This document shows positions 55,416-62,992 of a DNA stretch of 64,000 nucleotides, in pieces (the stretch's first letter is position 1; every line of letters begins with the position of its first letter). The stretch covers positions 26,146-90,145 of the forward strand of contig CAMYMC010000035.1 of the NCBI GenBank assembly GCA_947259365.1. The letters are read 5' to 3'. The notes below the pieces were generated by a model that did no database searches, was not told the origin of the DNA, and worked only from the letters and a program-made list of their open reading frames with translations. Both the position numbers and the translations under genes were made by a program. This stretch comes from an uncultured Acidimicrobiaceae bacterium. GTDB taxonomy: Bacteria > Actinomycetota > Acidimicrobiia > Spongiisociales > UBA5794.

Positions 55416-56327
55416 ATGGAACCGACGAAGTACATCTGGATGGACGGCGAGATGGTGCCGTGGGACGACGCGACCGTGCACGTCCTCGCCCATGCTCTCC
55501 ATTACGGCACCGGAGTGTTCGAGGGCATCCGCGCCTACGAGACGGCGGACGGCACGGCCGTGTTCAGGCTCACCCCGCACATGGAGCGGCTGCACCGGTC
55601 TGCGAAGGCCTACCAGATGGACCTCGTATGGTCGGTCGAGGACCTCAACAAGGCGGCGCTGGAGTTGCTGCGCCTCAACCAACTCCGCTCCGGGTACCTC
55701 AGGCCCATCGTGTACCTGGAGCTGGGCGCCATCGGGCTCAACCCCACCTCGGCCCGGGTTCGGACGGCCATCGCCACCTGGCAGTGGGGCGCCTACCTCG
55801 GTGAGGAGGGGCTGCGCAACGGGATCCGGGTGCGAGTGTCGTCGTGGAGGCGCTTCTCCATGGACCAGTTCCCCAACGCCAAGGCCACCGGCACGTACAT
55901 CAACTCGATCCTCGCCAAGATGGAGGCGGTCGGGAACGGGTACGACGAGGCGATCATGCTCAACGCCGACGGGCAGATCTCCGAAGGCAGCGGCGAGAAC
56001 CTCTTCCTCGTCAGCGACGGCATCGTGTACACGCCCCCCATCTCTGCGGGGTGTCTCGACGGGATCACGAGGGATGCCGTCATGACGCTGCTCGCCGAGG
56101 ACGGATACGACGTGGTCGAGAGGACGCTCAACCGCTCCGACATCTACTACGGCGACGAGGTGTTCTTCACGGGAACCGCTGCGGAGGTCACCCCGGTGCG
56201 CGAGATCGACGATCGCCCCGTCGGCGACGGGACGCCCGGGCCCGTGACCAGACGCGCCCAGGAGCTCTTCCAGGATGCCGTCTCCGGCAAGCTGACGTCG
56301 CATCCCGAGTGGCTGGAGTACGTCTGA
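55416..56327 (+). CDS. ilvE: Branched-chain amino acid aminotransferase
   Basis: 303 residues, fold-type IV: MDGEMVPWDDATVHVLAHAL, YGTGVFEGIRAYE, SWRRFSMDQFPNAKATGTYI (PLP lysine in NAKATG), EGSGENLFLV and FFTGTAAEVTPV. It interconverts Leu/Ile/Val and their 2-oxo acids. CAAGAT lies 7 nt before the ATG. It may head a run with the three downstream genes. Confidence 0.93.
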   Translation: MEPTKYIWMDGEMVPWDDATVHVLAHALHYGTGVFEGIRAYETADGTAVFRLTPHMERLHRSAKAYQMDLVWSVEDLNKAALELLRLNQLRSGYLRPIVYLELGAIGLNPTSARVRTAIATWQWGAYLGEEGLRNGIRVRVSSWRRFSMDQFPNAKATGTYINSILAKMEAVGNGYDEAIMLNADGQISEGSGENLFLVSDGIVYTPPISAGCLDGITRDAVMTLLAEDGYDVVERTLNRSDIYYGDEVFFTGTAAEVTPVREIDDRPVGDGTPGPVTRRAQELFQDAVSGKLTSHPEWLEYV

Positions 56328-56330
56328 GCC

Positions 56331-56852
56331 GTGGGCCAGCAACCGAACATCGAACTCGAGATCGCCGATCTGCCGCGACCGACGCCGGCGCCGGCGCCGG
56401 CCCGGCGGTGGCGGCCGGAGCGGCCGGGTGAGCTCACCGCACCTCGAGACGTCCCTTGGGGCGGGGCCTACGGGACGGTGGGGCCCGACACCGGGTATGC
56501 GCTCGCTCTCGTGGCGCAGCGGGACCTCGAGCTGACCCCGGCAGAGTCGCGCCGCAACGTCGACGTCGCCGTCGCCGCCGTTGCCGCGGCGCGGGCGAGC
56601 CGCTTCGGGAGAGCTCCCACTCGCGACGACATCGACGTGGCACTCCTGGCGCTGGGTCTCGATGGTCACGGGATCCCCGACGACGCGCTGGAGCGCCTTG
56701 CCGGCATGCGGCGGAGCTCGCTCTCGGGTCTGGCCCATCACCCCCACAAGGCGGGAGACGTGGTGGCGCGGATCCCCGTCGACGTGCTCGAGGCGACCCC
56801 CGCCGAGCTCAGGGCTCGTCTCGCCGCGGGCGAGGAGGTGTTCGGGTCATGA
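56331..56852 (+). CDS. Conserved-looking protein of unknown function
   Basis: 173 residues, no signal peptide or membrane span. Pro/Arg-rich N-terminus (LPRPTPAPAPARRWRPER), then WGGAYGTVGPDTGYALALVAQRD and helical segments with an H-x-H cluster (LAHHPHKAGDVVARIPVDVL). Its good codon pattern and tight packing (3 nt after ilvE, 34 nt before the FAH gene) support it as real. Role unknown. Confidence 0.6.
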   Translation: MGQQPNIELEIADLPRPTPAPAPARRWRPERPGELTAPRDVPWGGAYGTVGPDTGYALALVAQRDLELTPAESRRNVDVAVAAVAAARASRFGRAPTRDDIDVALLALGLDGHGIPDDALERLAGMRRSSLSGLAHHPHKAGDVVARIPVDVLEATPAELRARLAAGEEVFGS

Positions 56853-56886
56853 CCGTCGCCGGACGGGGCACGGGGGAGCGGGGGTC

Positions 56887-57651
56887 ATGAAGATCGTTCG
56901 TGTGGCCTCGGACGTCGACGACATCACCTACGGCAGCGTCGAGCCCGAGGGGATTCGCCTCCATCGCGGGTCCCCGTTCGTCGCATGGGAGCCCACCGAG
57001 ACGATCATCGCGTGGGACAAGGCACGGCTCCTGGCTCCGGTGATCCCCACGAAGATCGTCGCGATGGGCCGCAACTACGCCGACCACGCCGCCGAGTCCG
57101 GCCACGAGGTGCCGGAGACGCCGATGATCTTCCTCAAGCCCCCGACGACGGTCATCGGGCCGCTGCAGCCGATCCGGATCCCCCCGGACGTCGGCGAGGT
57201 GCACCACGAAGGGGAGCTCGCCATCGTCATCGGCAAGGTGGCCCGCGACGTTGCGATCGAGGACGCCGGCGCGCACATCCTCGGGTACACGGCCGCCAAC
57301 GACGTGACGGCTCGCGCCGTCCAGCGGGCCGAGGGCAAGTTCACGAGGGCGAAAGGGTACGACACGTTCTGCCCGCTGGGCCCGGCGATCGACACCGAGC
57401 TGGACCCGCAGGAGGGCCTGTCGATCATCTGCCGGGTGAACGGCGAGATGCGCCAGACGGGGTCGACCGCGGACCTCGTCTTCGGCATCGGCGAGTGCGT
57501 CTCGTTCATCTCCCGGGTGATGACGCTGCTCCCCGGGGACGTCGTCCTCACCGGCACGCCGGAGGGGGTGGGACCGATCGAGGACGGAGACACCGTCGAG
57601 GTCGAGGTCGAGGGCGTCGGCGTGCTCGTGAACCCTGTCCGATTGCGATGA
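56887..57651 (+). CDS. Fumarylacetoacetate hydrolase family protein
   Basis: 254 residues with MGRNYADHAAESG, FLKPPTTVIGP, metal ligands in VHHEGELAIVIG and NDVTARAVQRAEGKFTRAKGYD, FCPLGPAI and TGTPEGVGPI. FAH-fold enzymes hydrolyse or decarboxylate 2-oxo acid compounds such as oxaloacetate, acylpyruvates or hydroxyhepta-dienedioates; substrate not assignable. Its stop overlaps gltX (ATGA). Confidence 0.9.
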   Translation: MKIVRVASDVDDITYGSVEPEGIRLHRGSPFVAWEPTETIIAWDKARLLAPVIPTKIVAMGRNYADHAAESGHEVPETPMIFLKPPTTVIGPLQPIRIPPDVGEVHHEGELAIVIGKVARDVAIEDAGAHILGYTAANDVTARAVQRAEGKFTRAKGYDTFCPLGPAIDTELDPQEGLSIICRVNGEMRQTGSTADLVFGIGECVSFISRVMTLLPGDVVLTGTPEGVGPIEDGDTVEVEVEGVGVLVNPVRLR

Positions 57652-59096
57652 CCGTCAGGGTACGGTTTGCGCCCTCTCCGACAGGCTATCTCCACGTCGG
57701 CAATGCCCGCGCTGCGCTCTACAACTTCCTCTACGCCCGGGGGCGGGACGGCGTGTTCATCCTGCGCGGAGACGACACCGACCGGGCGCGCAGCAACGAC
57801 GAGTTCCGGCGGGACATCCTCGACGGGCTCGGGTGGCTGGGCCTCGACTGGGACGAAGGGATCGAGCACGGTGGCCCCCACGAGCCGTACTACCAGAGCC
57901 GGCGGTTCGACCGCTACCGGGAGGTGGCCGCGGCCCTCGCCGCCGCCGGCAGTGCATACCACTGCTTCGCCACCGAGGAGCAGCTCGAGGCGTTCCGCGC
58001 CGAGGCGCGCGCCGCCGGACGGACGCCCGCCTACGACGGGCGGTTCCGCGTGTCCGACGACGAGGCGCGGCGCCGCCTCGACGCCGGCGAGGCCGCGCCG
58101 ATCCGCTTCGCCGTACCCCGGCCCGCAGCGACGACGTTTCGCGACCTCGTACGCGAGGAGGTGACGTTCGATCACGACCAGGTCGACGACTTCGTCATCC
58201 TGCGCTCCGACGGCTCGCCCACGTACCACCTCGCGAGCGCCGTCGACGACGTCGACTTCGAGATCAGTCACGTCGTCCGGGGAGAGGACCTCCTGTCATC
58301 GACGCCGAAGCACATCCTGATCGCCGCGGCGATGGGAGCCGGCGCGCCGACCTATGCGCACCTGCCGTTACTCATGGGTCCCGACGGCCGCAAGCTGTCG
58401 AAGCGCCACGGCGACACGTCTCTGCGGGCGTACCGTCTCGGCGGGTATCTCCCCGAGGCCGTCGTCAACTACCTGGCGCTTCTCGGCTGGTCACCCGGTG
58501 ACGACGTGACGATCGTGTCCATGGACGAGATGATCTCCGGGTTCGATCTCGCCGATGTCAACAAGAACCCCGCCGTGTTCGACGTCGAGAAGCTCGAGTG
58601 GATGAACGGGGTCTACATTCGCTCGCTCGACGACGACGAGTTCGTCCGCCGGGCTCGGCCCGTCGTGGAGGCGCATGTCGGTCGTCCGCTCACCGGCGAG
58701 GAGGCGGCCCGGCTCGACATGATGGCCCCGCATCTCAAGGAGCGGACCAGGTTGCTCGCCGAGGTGCCCGGTCAGGTTGGGTTCCTCCTCGGTGACGTCG
58801 ACCACGACGAGCGCTCATGGAACTCGGTGATGACGAAACCCGAGGCCGGCGTCGCCGTCGCCGCGGCGAATCGTGTCCTCGAGGGCCTCGAGAGCTGGGA
58901 CGTCGATGCCATCGAGGCGGCGCTCAGGTCGATGCTCGAGGCCGAGGGCCTCTCGGCGCGTAAAGGGCTCCAACCGGTGCGGGTGGCGGTCACTGGCTCG
59001 TCCGTCTCGCCGCCGCTGTTCGAGTCATTGGAGGCGCTGGGCCGCGAGGTCTCCCTCGCCCGCCTCGCCGTTGCCCTCGACCGTCTGGACGACTGA
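57648..59096 (+). CDS. gltX: Glutamyl-tRNA synthetase, probably non-discriminating
   Basis: 482 residues: class Ic signature RFAPSPTGYLHVGNARAAL (HIGH-like) and GPDGRKLSKRHGDTSL (KMSKS-like), with WMNGVYIRSL and the C-terminal anticodon-binding domain. The RIEDTD block is altered to RGDDTD (residues 40-45). With GatCAB in the same window, no glutaminyl-tRNA synthetase here and a tRNA-Gln gene just downstream, it likely charges both tRNA-Glu and tRNA-Gln with glutamate. ATG overlaps the FAH stop. Confidence 0.94.
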   Translation: MTVRVRFAPSPTGYLHVGNARAALYNFLYARGRDGVFILRGDDTDRARSNDEFRRDILDGLGWLGLDWDEGIEHGGPHEPYYQSRRFDRYREVAAALAAAGSAYHCFATEEQLEAFRAEARAAGRTPAYDGRFRVSDDEARRRLDAGEAAPIRFAVPRPAATTFRDLVREEVTFDHDQVDDFVILRSDGSPTYHLASAVDDVDFEISHVVRGEDLLSSTPKHILIAAAMGAGAPTYAHLPLLMGPDGRKLSKRHGDTSLRAYRLGGYLPEAVVNYLALLGWSPGDDVTIVSMDEMISGFDLADVNKNPAVFDVEKLEWMNGVYIRSLDDDEFVRRARPVVEAHVGRPLTGEEAARLDMMAPHLKERTRLLAEVPGQVGFLLGDVDHDERSWNSVMTKPEAGVAVAAANRVLEGLESWDVDAIEAALRSMLEAEGLSARKGLQPVRVAVTGSSVSPPLFESLEALGREVSLARLAVALDRLDD

Positions 59097-59097
59097 C

Positions 59098-59484
59098 GTG
59101 GCAGCGTTCGACCAACTCGTGACGTTCCTCTACGTCGCCGATCTCGAGCGGGCCGCGAGCTTCTACTCGGAGGTCCTCGGGCTCGAACTGGCCCTCGACC
59201 AGGGCCAGTGCCGGATCTACCGGGTCACGCCGACCGCCTTCGTCGGCCTCTGTCACGGGCCCGAGCGAGCCGGCGAGTCCGATGGGGTCATGGTGACGCT
59301 CGTCACGGACGAGGTGGACGAGGCCTTCGCCAGGGCAGCTGCGTCCGGGGCAGCCGTCGATCGGACCCCGGGGTACAACCAACGGTTCGACATCTACCAG
59401 GCCATCGTCCGCGACCCGGATGGAAACCGCATCGAGATCCAGCAGTTCCGCGACCCCGATTGGAGGCGTCCGGCGTCCGGGTGA
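59098..59484 (+). CDS. VOC (glyoxalase/bleomycin-resistance) superfamily protein
   Basis: 128 residues: FLYVADLERAASFYSEVLGLEL and AIVRDPDGNRIEIQQFRDPDW are the paired beta-alpha-beta-beta-beta units of the VOC fold, the latter with the metal-ligand Glu. Function could be a lyase, dioxygenase or antibiotic-binding protein. It starts one base after gltX. Confidence 0.82.
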   Translation: MAAFDQLVTFLYVADLERAASFYSEVLGLELALDQGQCRIYRVTPTAFVGLCHGPERAGESDGVMVTLVTDEVDEAFARAAASGAAVDRTPGYNQRFDIYQAIVRDPDGNRIEIQQFRDPDWRRPASG

Positions 59485-59554
59485 GCTGTCCCCATGGGCC
59501 TGCCTGCCGGTGTCGACGTCGGCCCATCCGGCCTAACATGCCCGCCGCACCCGA

Positions 59555-59626
59555 TCGGGGGTGGTGTAATTGGCAACACAGCGGGTTCTGGTCCCGTAAT
59601 TGGGGGTTCGAGTCCTCCCCCCCGAG
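59555..59626 (+). tRNA. tRNA-Gln (anticodon CTG)
   Basis: Complete cloverleaf: acceptor TCGGGGG with CCCCCGA, anticodon stem GCGGG/CCCGT, loop TTCTGGT with anticodon CTG at 59588-59590, T-stem GGGGG/CCTCC with loop TTCGAGT, discriminator G. The 3' CCA is not encoded. In an organism using GatCAB it would first be charged with Glu. Confidence 0.95.
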
Positions 59627-59650
59627 CGAGCAGGCGCCGCCTGCCAATCT

Positions 59651-59723
59651 GGCCCCGTCGTCTAGTGGCCTAGGACGCTGCCCTCTCAAGGCAGTAACGC
59701 CGGTTCGAATCCGGTCGGGGCTA
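59651..59723 (+). tRNA. tRNA-Glu (anticodon CTC)
   Basis: Complete cloverleaf: acceptor GGCCCCG with CGGGGCT (first pair G-U), anticodon stem CTGCC/GGCAG with loop CTCTCAA and anticodon CTC at 59685-59687, T-stem GCCGG/CCGGT with loop TTCGAAT, discriminator A. CCA not encoded. 24 nt after tRNA-Gln, so probably cotranscribed. Confidence 0.96.
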
Positions 59724-60104
59724 CTCCTGTCGTGCGAGTCGCGGGAGATCTGGCAGCTTGGCTCAGCCGGGAGCTGTCACATCCTCGAACTGCGCTTCAC
59801 CCGCTCGATGTGTGCCGATATGGGCTCTCTTGGGGACTGGATCCTTATCGAACAGATCGGGTGATATGGGCGCCAGGTCGTGCGGGCAGTGATCTTGGAA
59901 GCTGATGGCATCAACGTGTCGTCGTCGGTGCCACATCACCGCGTCTATGACCGGGTCCACTCAATGGCCGCTCGGGTTCGGAAGCGTGCGGCGCGGGCCG
60001 GAGTACGGTTGCCCGCCGGTACGAGGGGCTATGAGCTTCCAAAGGACCGATCGGAGACGTGCGATCCAGCGCAGTAGGCTGCTGCGGGCCGTTGTCGAAG
60101 GACG
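59724..60104. other. Gap without a supportable gene
   Basis: About 380 nt between tRNA-Glu and the ATP-grasp gene. Short frames exist (for instance 59880-60077 on the plus strand) but show no recognisable protein. Base composition looks less GC-rich than the flanks. No duplicated tRNA 3' end (att-like repeat) was spotted. The last 30 nt carry the leader of the next gene. Confidence 0.5.
60075..60080 (+). promoter_or_regulatory. -10 element (TAGGCT) of the ATP-grasp gene
   Basis: TAGGCT lies 30 nt before the ATG; the short leader contains GAAGGA as a modest ribosome-binding site. Confidence 0.35.
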
Positions 60105-61550
60105 ATGGTGGAGACATTCGACCAGCTGCAGTCACGATTGGGGGAGGTGCTGTCGCTGAATCGTCCGGGCGGTGCTGGCGACCACGTGGTCGTCGCGCTG
60201 CCGTCGTTCAGTGTTGGCGAGTCGATGCTCTCGCACTACGCGGACCGCATTCCCTCGCTCGAACACCGCTATCTCCTCACACTCTTCATGCTGGATCGGA
60301 TCGAGCGCTGCGAGTTCGTCTTCGTGTCTACCAAAGCTGCAGATACCGAGGTGGTCGAGTACTACCTGGCGCTACTCCCGGAGGCACACCGCGCGAGCGT
60401 CCGACGCCGGGTCCGGATGTTTGAGGTTCCCGATCCGAGCCCACGCGCGGTGGCGGCGAAACTGCTTGATCGGCCCGATCTCCTCTACGACCTCAAACGC
60501 TCGCTTGCAGGTCGTCCGGCGTTCATCGAGCCGTGGAACGTCACCGACGCCGAGGTGCAGGTGGCACGGCACCTCGGCGCACCCATCAATGGCACGGCGC
60601 CGCATCTGTGGCCCACGGGCTTCAAGAGCGAGGGGCGACGCTTGTTCCGCGAGGTCGGTGTTCCGGTGCCGCACGGCGTGGAAGATGTGCACGACGTCGA
60701 TGAGGTTCTCGCCGCGATCGCGACGATCCGCTCGGCTCGTCCGACTGCCACCGGCGTGGTGCTGAAACTCGACGACAGCGGGGCCGGAGACGGCAACATA
60801 GTGCTGGACCTCCGACGTCCAGAGAACCTGCGTGCCGTGCTCGCTGCGCTCCCCGCCTGGTATGTCGCCGATCTGGCTAGCGGTGGCATCGTCGAGGAGC
60901 TGATCTCCGGCACACACTTCACGAGTCCCAGTGCGCAGATCGATCTGCTCCCCGACGGGACCGTGCGAGTGCTCGCGACCCATGAGCAAGTCCTCGGCGC
61001 CGACGGCGCCCAGGTATATGTGGGATGCCGCTTCCCGGCCGATCCCGCGTATGCCGCCCGACTCGCCGAATACGCGTCAGCGGTCGGATCGGAGCTCAGC
61101 CAACGCGGTGTGATCGGGAGGGCGAGTGTCGACTTCGCGGCTGCGCTGGACGCGACTGGCGCGTGGCGGCTGTTCGCGCTCGAAATGAACCTCCGGAAGG
61201 GTGGCACCACGCACCCGTACGCCGTGCTGCGAAACCTCGTGCCGGGCACCTATCTCCCGGCAGCGGGACGCTGGCGTGCCGACGACGGCACGGAACGCGC
61301 CTACTCGGCGACCGACAACCTCGTCGATCCGACGTGGGTCGATCTCCCCGTCGCTGCCGCCATCGACGCGGTTGGCGAGGCGGGCCTGCAGTTCGACTCC
61401 GGTCGCGGGACGGGAGTGGTGTTGCACATGCTTTCCGGCCTGGCGATCGACGGAAGGATCGGATTGACCGCGATCGGCACCGATCCCGCGCAGGCAGCAG
61501 ATCTGTACGAGCAGGCCGCCCAGGCAATTGCACGATCGCATCACCGTTAG
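60105..61550 (+). CDS. ATP-grasp carboxylate-amine ligase, PGM1 (pheganomycin peptide ligase)-like
   Basis: 481 residues. The N-terminal half resembles a pre-ATP-grasp domain (VVVALPSFSVGESMLSHYAD, then RYLLTLFMLDRIERCEFVFV). The ATP-grasp part has GVVLKLDDSGAGDGNIVLDL, VEELISGTHFTSPSAQIDLL and the metal-binding end FALEMNLRKGGTTHPYAVL. Similar proteins are annotated as PGM1-related peptide ligases, which join an acyl group to a peptide or amine using ATP. No peptide precursor gene or other biosynthetic gene is adjacent. Codon and base composition look less extreme than in neighbouring genes, and it sits beside two tRNA genes, so acquisition by transfer is possible. Confidence 0.72.
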   Translation: MVETFDQLQSRLGEVLSLNRPGGAGDHVVVALPSFSVGESMLSHYADRIPSLEHRYLLTLFMLDRIERCEFVFVSTKAADTEVVEYYLALLPEAHRASVRRRVRMFEVPDPSPRAVAAKLLDRPDLLYDLKRSLAGRPAFIEPWNVTDAEVQVARHLGAPINGTAPHLWPTGFKSEGRRLFREVGVPVPHGVEDVHDVDEVLAAIATIRSARPTATGVVLKLDDSGAGDGNIVLDLRRPENLRAVLAALPAWYVADLASGGIVEELISGTHFTSPSAQIDLLPDGTVRVLATHEQVLGADGAQVYVGCRFPADPAYAARLAEYASAVGSELSQRGVIGRASVDFAAALDATGAWRLFALEMNLRKGGTTHPYAVLRNLVPGTYLPAAGRWRADDGTERAYSATDNLVDPTWVDLPVAAAIDAVGEAGLQFDSGRGTGVVLHMLSGLAIDGRIGLTAIGTDPAQAADLYEQAAQAIARSHHR

Positions 61551-61944
61551 TCCGGCGAACCGATACACGTAAGAGGCTCATAACGCGAGCGCCGTAACCC
61601 GATGATCGGCTTGCATCCTGCCAGTCGCACAGATCACTGGCCGCTCAGAGCGATATCGCGCACCCCGTAGCATCCGAGAACCGTCGATCTCGCGCACCAG
61701 TTCTCGCGAACAGCGAGCAGGCCCCTGACGGAACTCACGTGTCTCGACGAGTCGTCGGAGATTGCACTTCGTGATGCGGGTTCCATGGGGACTCGGTAGT
61801 ACGCCGATGTCCGGTTTCTGCCCGCGGACGCTGTCGTCTCCGCCGAATCAGCCGGTTTCGAGAGCTCGGCGAAGCCTGGGAACGTCCTCTCGTCGGGCAT
61901 AGACGCGGGTCCCATCTATGCGGGTTCGGGCTACTCCTTCTCTC

Positions 61945-61981
61945 CCCGGGCCGACTTCGGCCCTCCGGGCCGAACAGACGC
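61945..61981 (+). repeat. 37-nt direct repeat, copy 1
   Basis: Copy of a 37-nt unit recurring at 62073-62109 with one mismatch. It contains a perfect palindrome GGGCCGA-CT-TCGGCCC (61948-61963) followed by a second GGGCCGAA box and ends in ACAGACGC. Confidence 0.9.
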
Positions 61982-61982
61982 T

Positions 61983-62010
61983 GGTCGGCCCTCCTCCACA
62001 GTTGGGGCCC
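61983..62010 (+). repeat. Second repeat module, copy 1
   Basis: GGTCGGCCCTCCTCC, three bases, then GTTGGGGCCC. A near copy lies at 62195-62223; the GTTGGGTCCC end also recurs at 62066-62075 just before copy 2 of the 37-nt repeat. Confidence 0.75.
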
Positions 62011-62020
62011 CGACCCCAAC
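62001..62020 (+). repeat. Inverted repeat hairpin
   Basis: GTTGGGG and CCCCAAC form a 7-bp stem around the loop CCCCGA, directly after the first repeat modules. No T-run follows. Confidence 0.8.
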
Positions 62021-62072
62021 GTGGCCGTCCTGATGGTGGTGGGGTGGAGGACCGGTGGTGGTGCTGTTGGGT

Positions 62073-62109
62073 CCCGGGCCGACTTCGGCCCTCCAGGCCG
62101 AACAGACGC
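62073..62109 (+). repeat. 37-nt direct repeat, copy 2
   Basis: Matches 61945-61981 at 36 of 37 positions, 128 nt apart start to start, with the same internal palindrome (62076-62091). Confidence 0.9.
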
Positions 62110-62194
62110 GAACGGTCGGTTCTCTACGCCCCTGCTCGTCGCGGGGTGGTGGGTCGTGCGCCGGGCCCCCGTGGCCGAGACCGATCGCGGAGAA

Positions 62195-62223
62195 GGTCGG
62201 CCCCTCCTCCTCGGTTGGGTCCC
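62195..62223 (+). repeat. Second repeat module, copy 2
   Basis: GGTCGGCCCCTCCTCC, three bases, GTTGGGTCCC; differs from 61983-62010 by one extra C and a few substitutions. Confidence 0.7.
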
Positions 62224-62247
62224 TGCCCCGCCGTGTTGATGCCCCGG

Positions 62248-62955
62248 TCAGCTCTGCCCGTAGACGGGGATGGCCGCGCCGTCGATGACGGCGGAGGCGG
62301 GGCTGGCGAGGAAGTCGATGACGGCGGCGATGTCGGCCGGCTTCGGCCACTTCACGTAGTCGGCGTACGGGAGCGCCGCACGTGTCGCCTCCGTGTCGAC
62401 GACCGAGGGGAGCAGAGCGTTCGCCGTGACCCCGGTGTCGTCGAGCTCGACGGCCACGGTCTTGACCAGGGCGATGACGCCGGCCTTGGCGACGTTGTAG
62501 GCGGCCTGACCCGCCGGGGTGTCGGACGCAGCGCGGCTGCCGACGGCGATGATCCGTCCCCACTCGGCTTCGCGCATGTGGGGGATCGCGGCCCGCATCG
62601 AGTAGAACGCCGACCTCAGGTTGAGGTCGATCATGCGGTCGAACCGAACGTCGTCGGTCTCGTCGACATACCGACCGCCCGCCCAGGCGCCGACGAGCGA
62701 GCACAGCACGTTGATGCCGCCGAAGTGGTCGACCGTGTCCTTGATGAACGCGTTCACGGCTTCCGGGTCGGTGCAGTCCACCCGCCGCAGCAGGAGCCGG
62801 TCCTCGTCGACGTTGATGTCGTCCTCGAGCGCCGTTGCCTCGTCGGGGACGAGGTAGGTCACGGCGAGACGGAAGTTGCGGCGGACGAGGAGCGGGAGCA
62901 GCGCCCTGCCCAGCGCCCCGGTCCCTCCGGTCACGACTGCGACGTTGTCGCGCAT
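62248..62955 (-). CDS. Short-chain dehydrogenase/reductase
   Basis: 235 residues: NAD(P) motif VVTGGTGALGRALLPLL, DLNLRSAFYSMRAAIPHM, catalytic Ser in AVGSRAASD and Tyr-x-x-x-Lys in AAYNVAKAGVIALV. Substrate unknown. TAACGT lies 6 nt before the ATG. It follows the PIG-L gene by 37 nt but appears to have its own promoter. Confidence 0.88.
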   Translation of the reverse strand: MRDNVAVVTGGTGALGRALLPLLVRRNFRLAVTYLVPDEATALEDDINVDEDRLLLRRVDCTDPEAVNAFIKDTVDHFGGINVLCSLVGAWAGGRYVDETDDVRFDRMIDLNLRSAFYSMRAAIPHMREAEWGRIIAVGSRAASDTPAGQAAYNVAKAGVIALVKTVAVELDDTGVTANALLPSVVDTEATRAALPYADYVKWPKPADIAAVIDFLASPASAVIDGAAIPVYGQS

Positions 62956-62992
62956 GGGCCTACGTTAGCTGTCCGCGAACGGTGCGGTGATG

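Larger units (their letters stand above)
61551..62247. other. Long intergenic region with palindromic repeats
   Basis: About 700 nt with no convincing gene. The left half (to about 61920) is comparatively AT-rich and holds only a minus-strand frame of 93 codons (61634-61915) without recognisable features. The right half (61940-62230) consists largely of GC-rich direct and inverted repeats described separately. Confidence 0.6.

Noticed and set aside
56849..56890. 13-codon frame between the unknown gene and the FAH gene
   Set aside because: ATG and TGA both arise from overlaps with flanking genes; too short to support.
59880..60077. 65-codon plus-strand frame after the tRNA genes
   Set aside because: No recognisable sequence features or ribosome-binding site; overlaps an equally open minus-strand frame.
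61634..61915. 93-codon minus-strand frame in the repeat-bearing intergenic region
   Set aside because: No start signal, no recognisable motif and irregular codon use; left as non-coding with low certainty.
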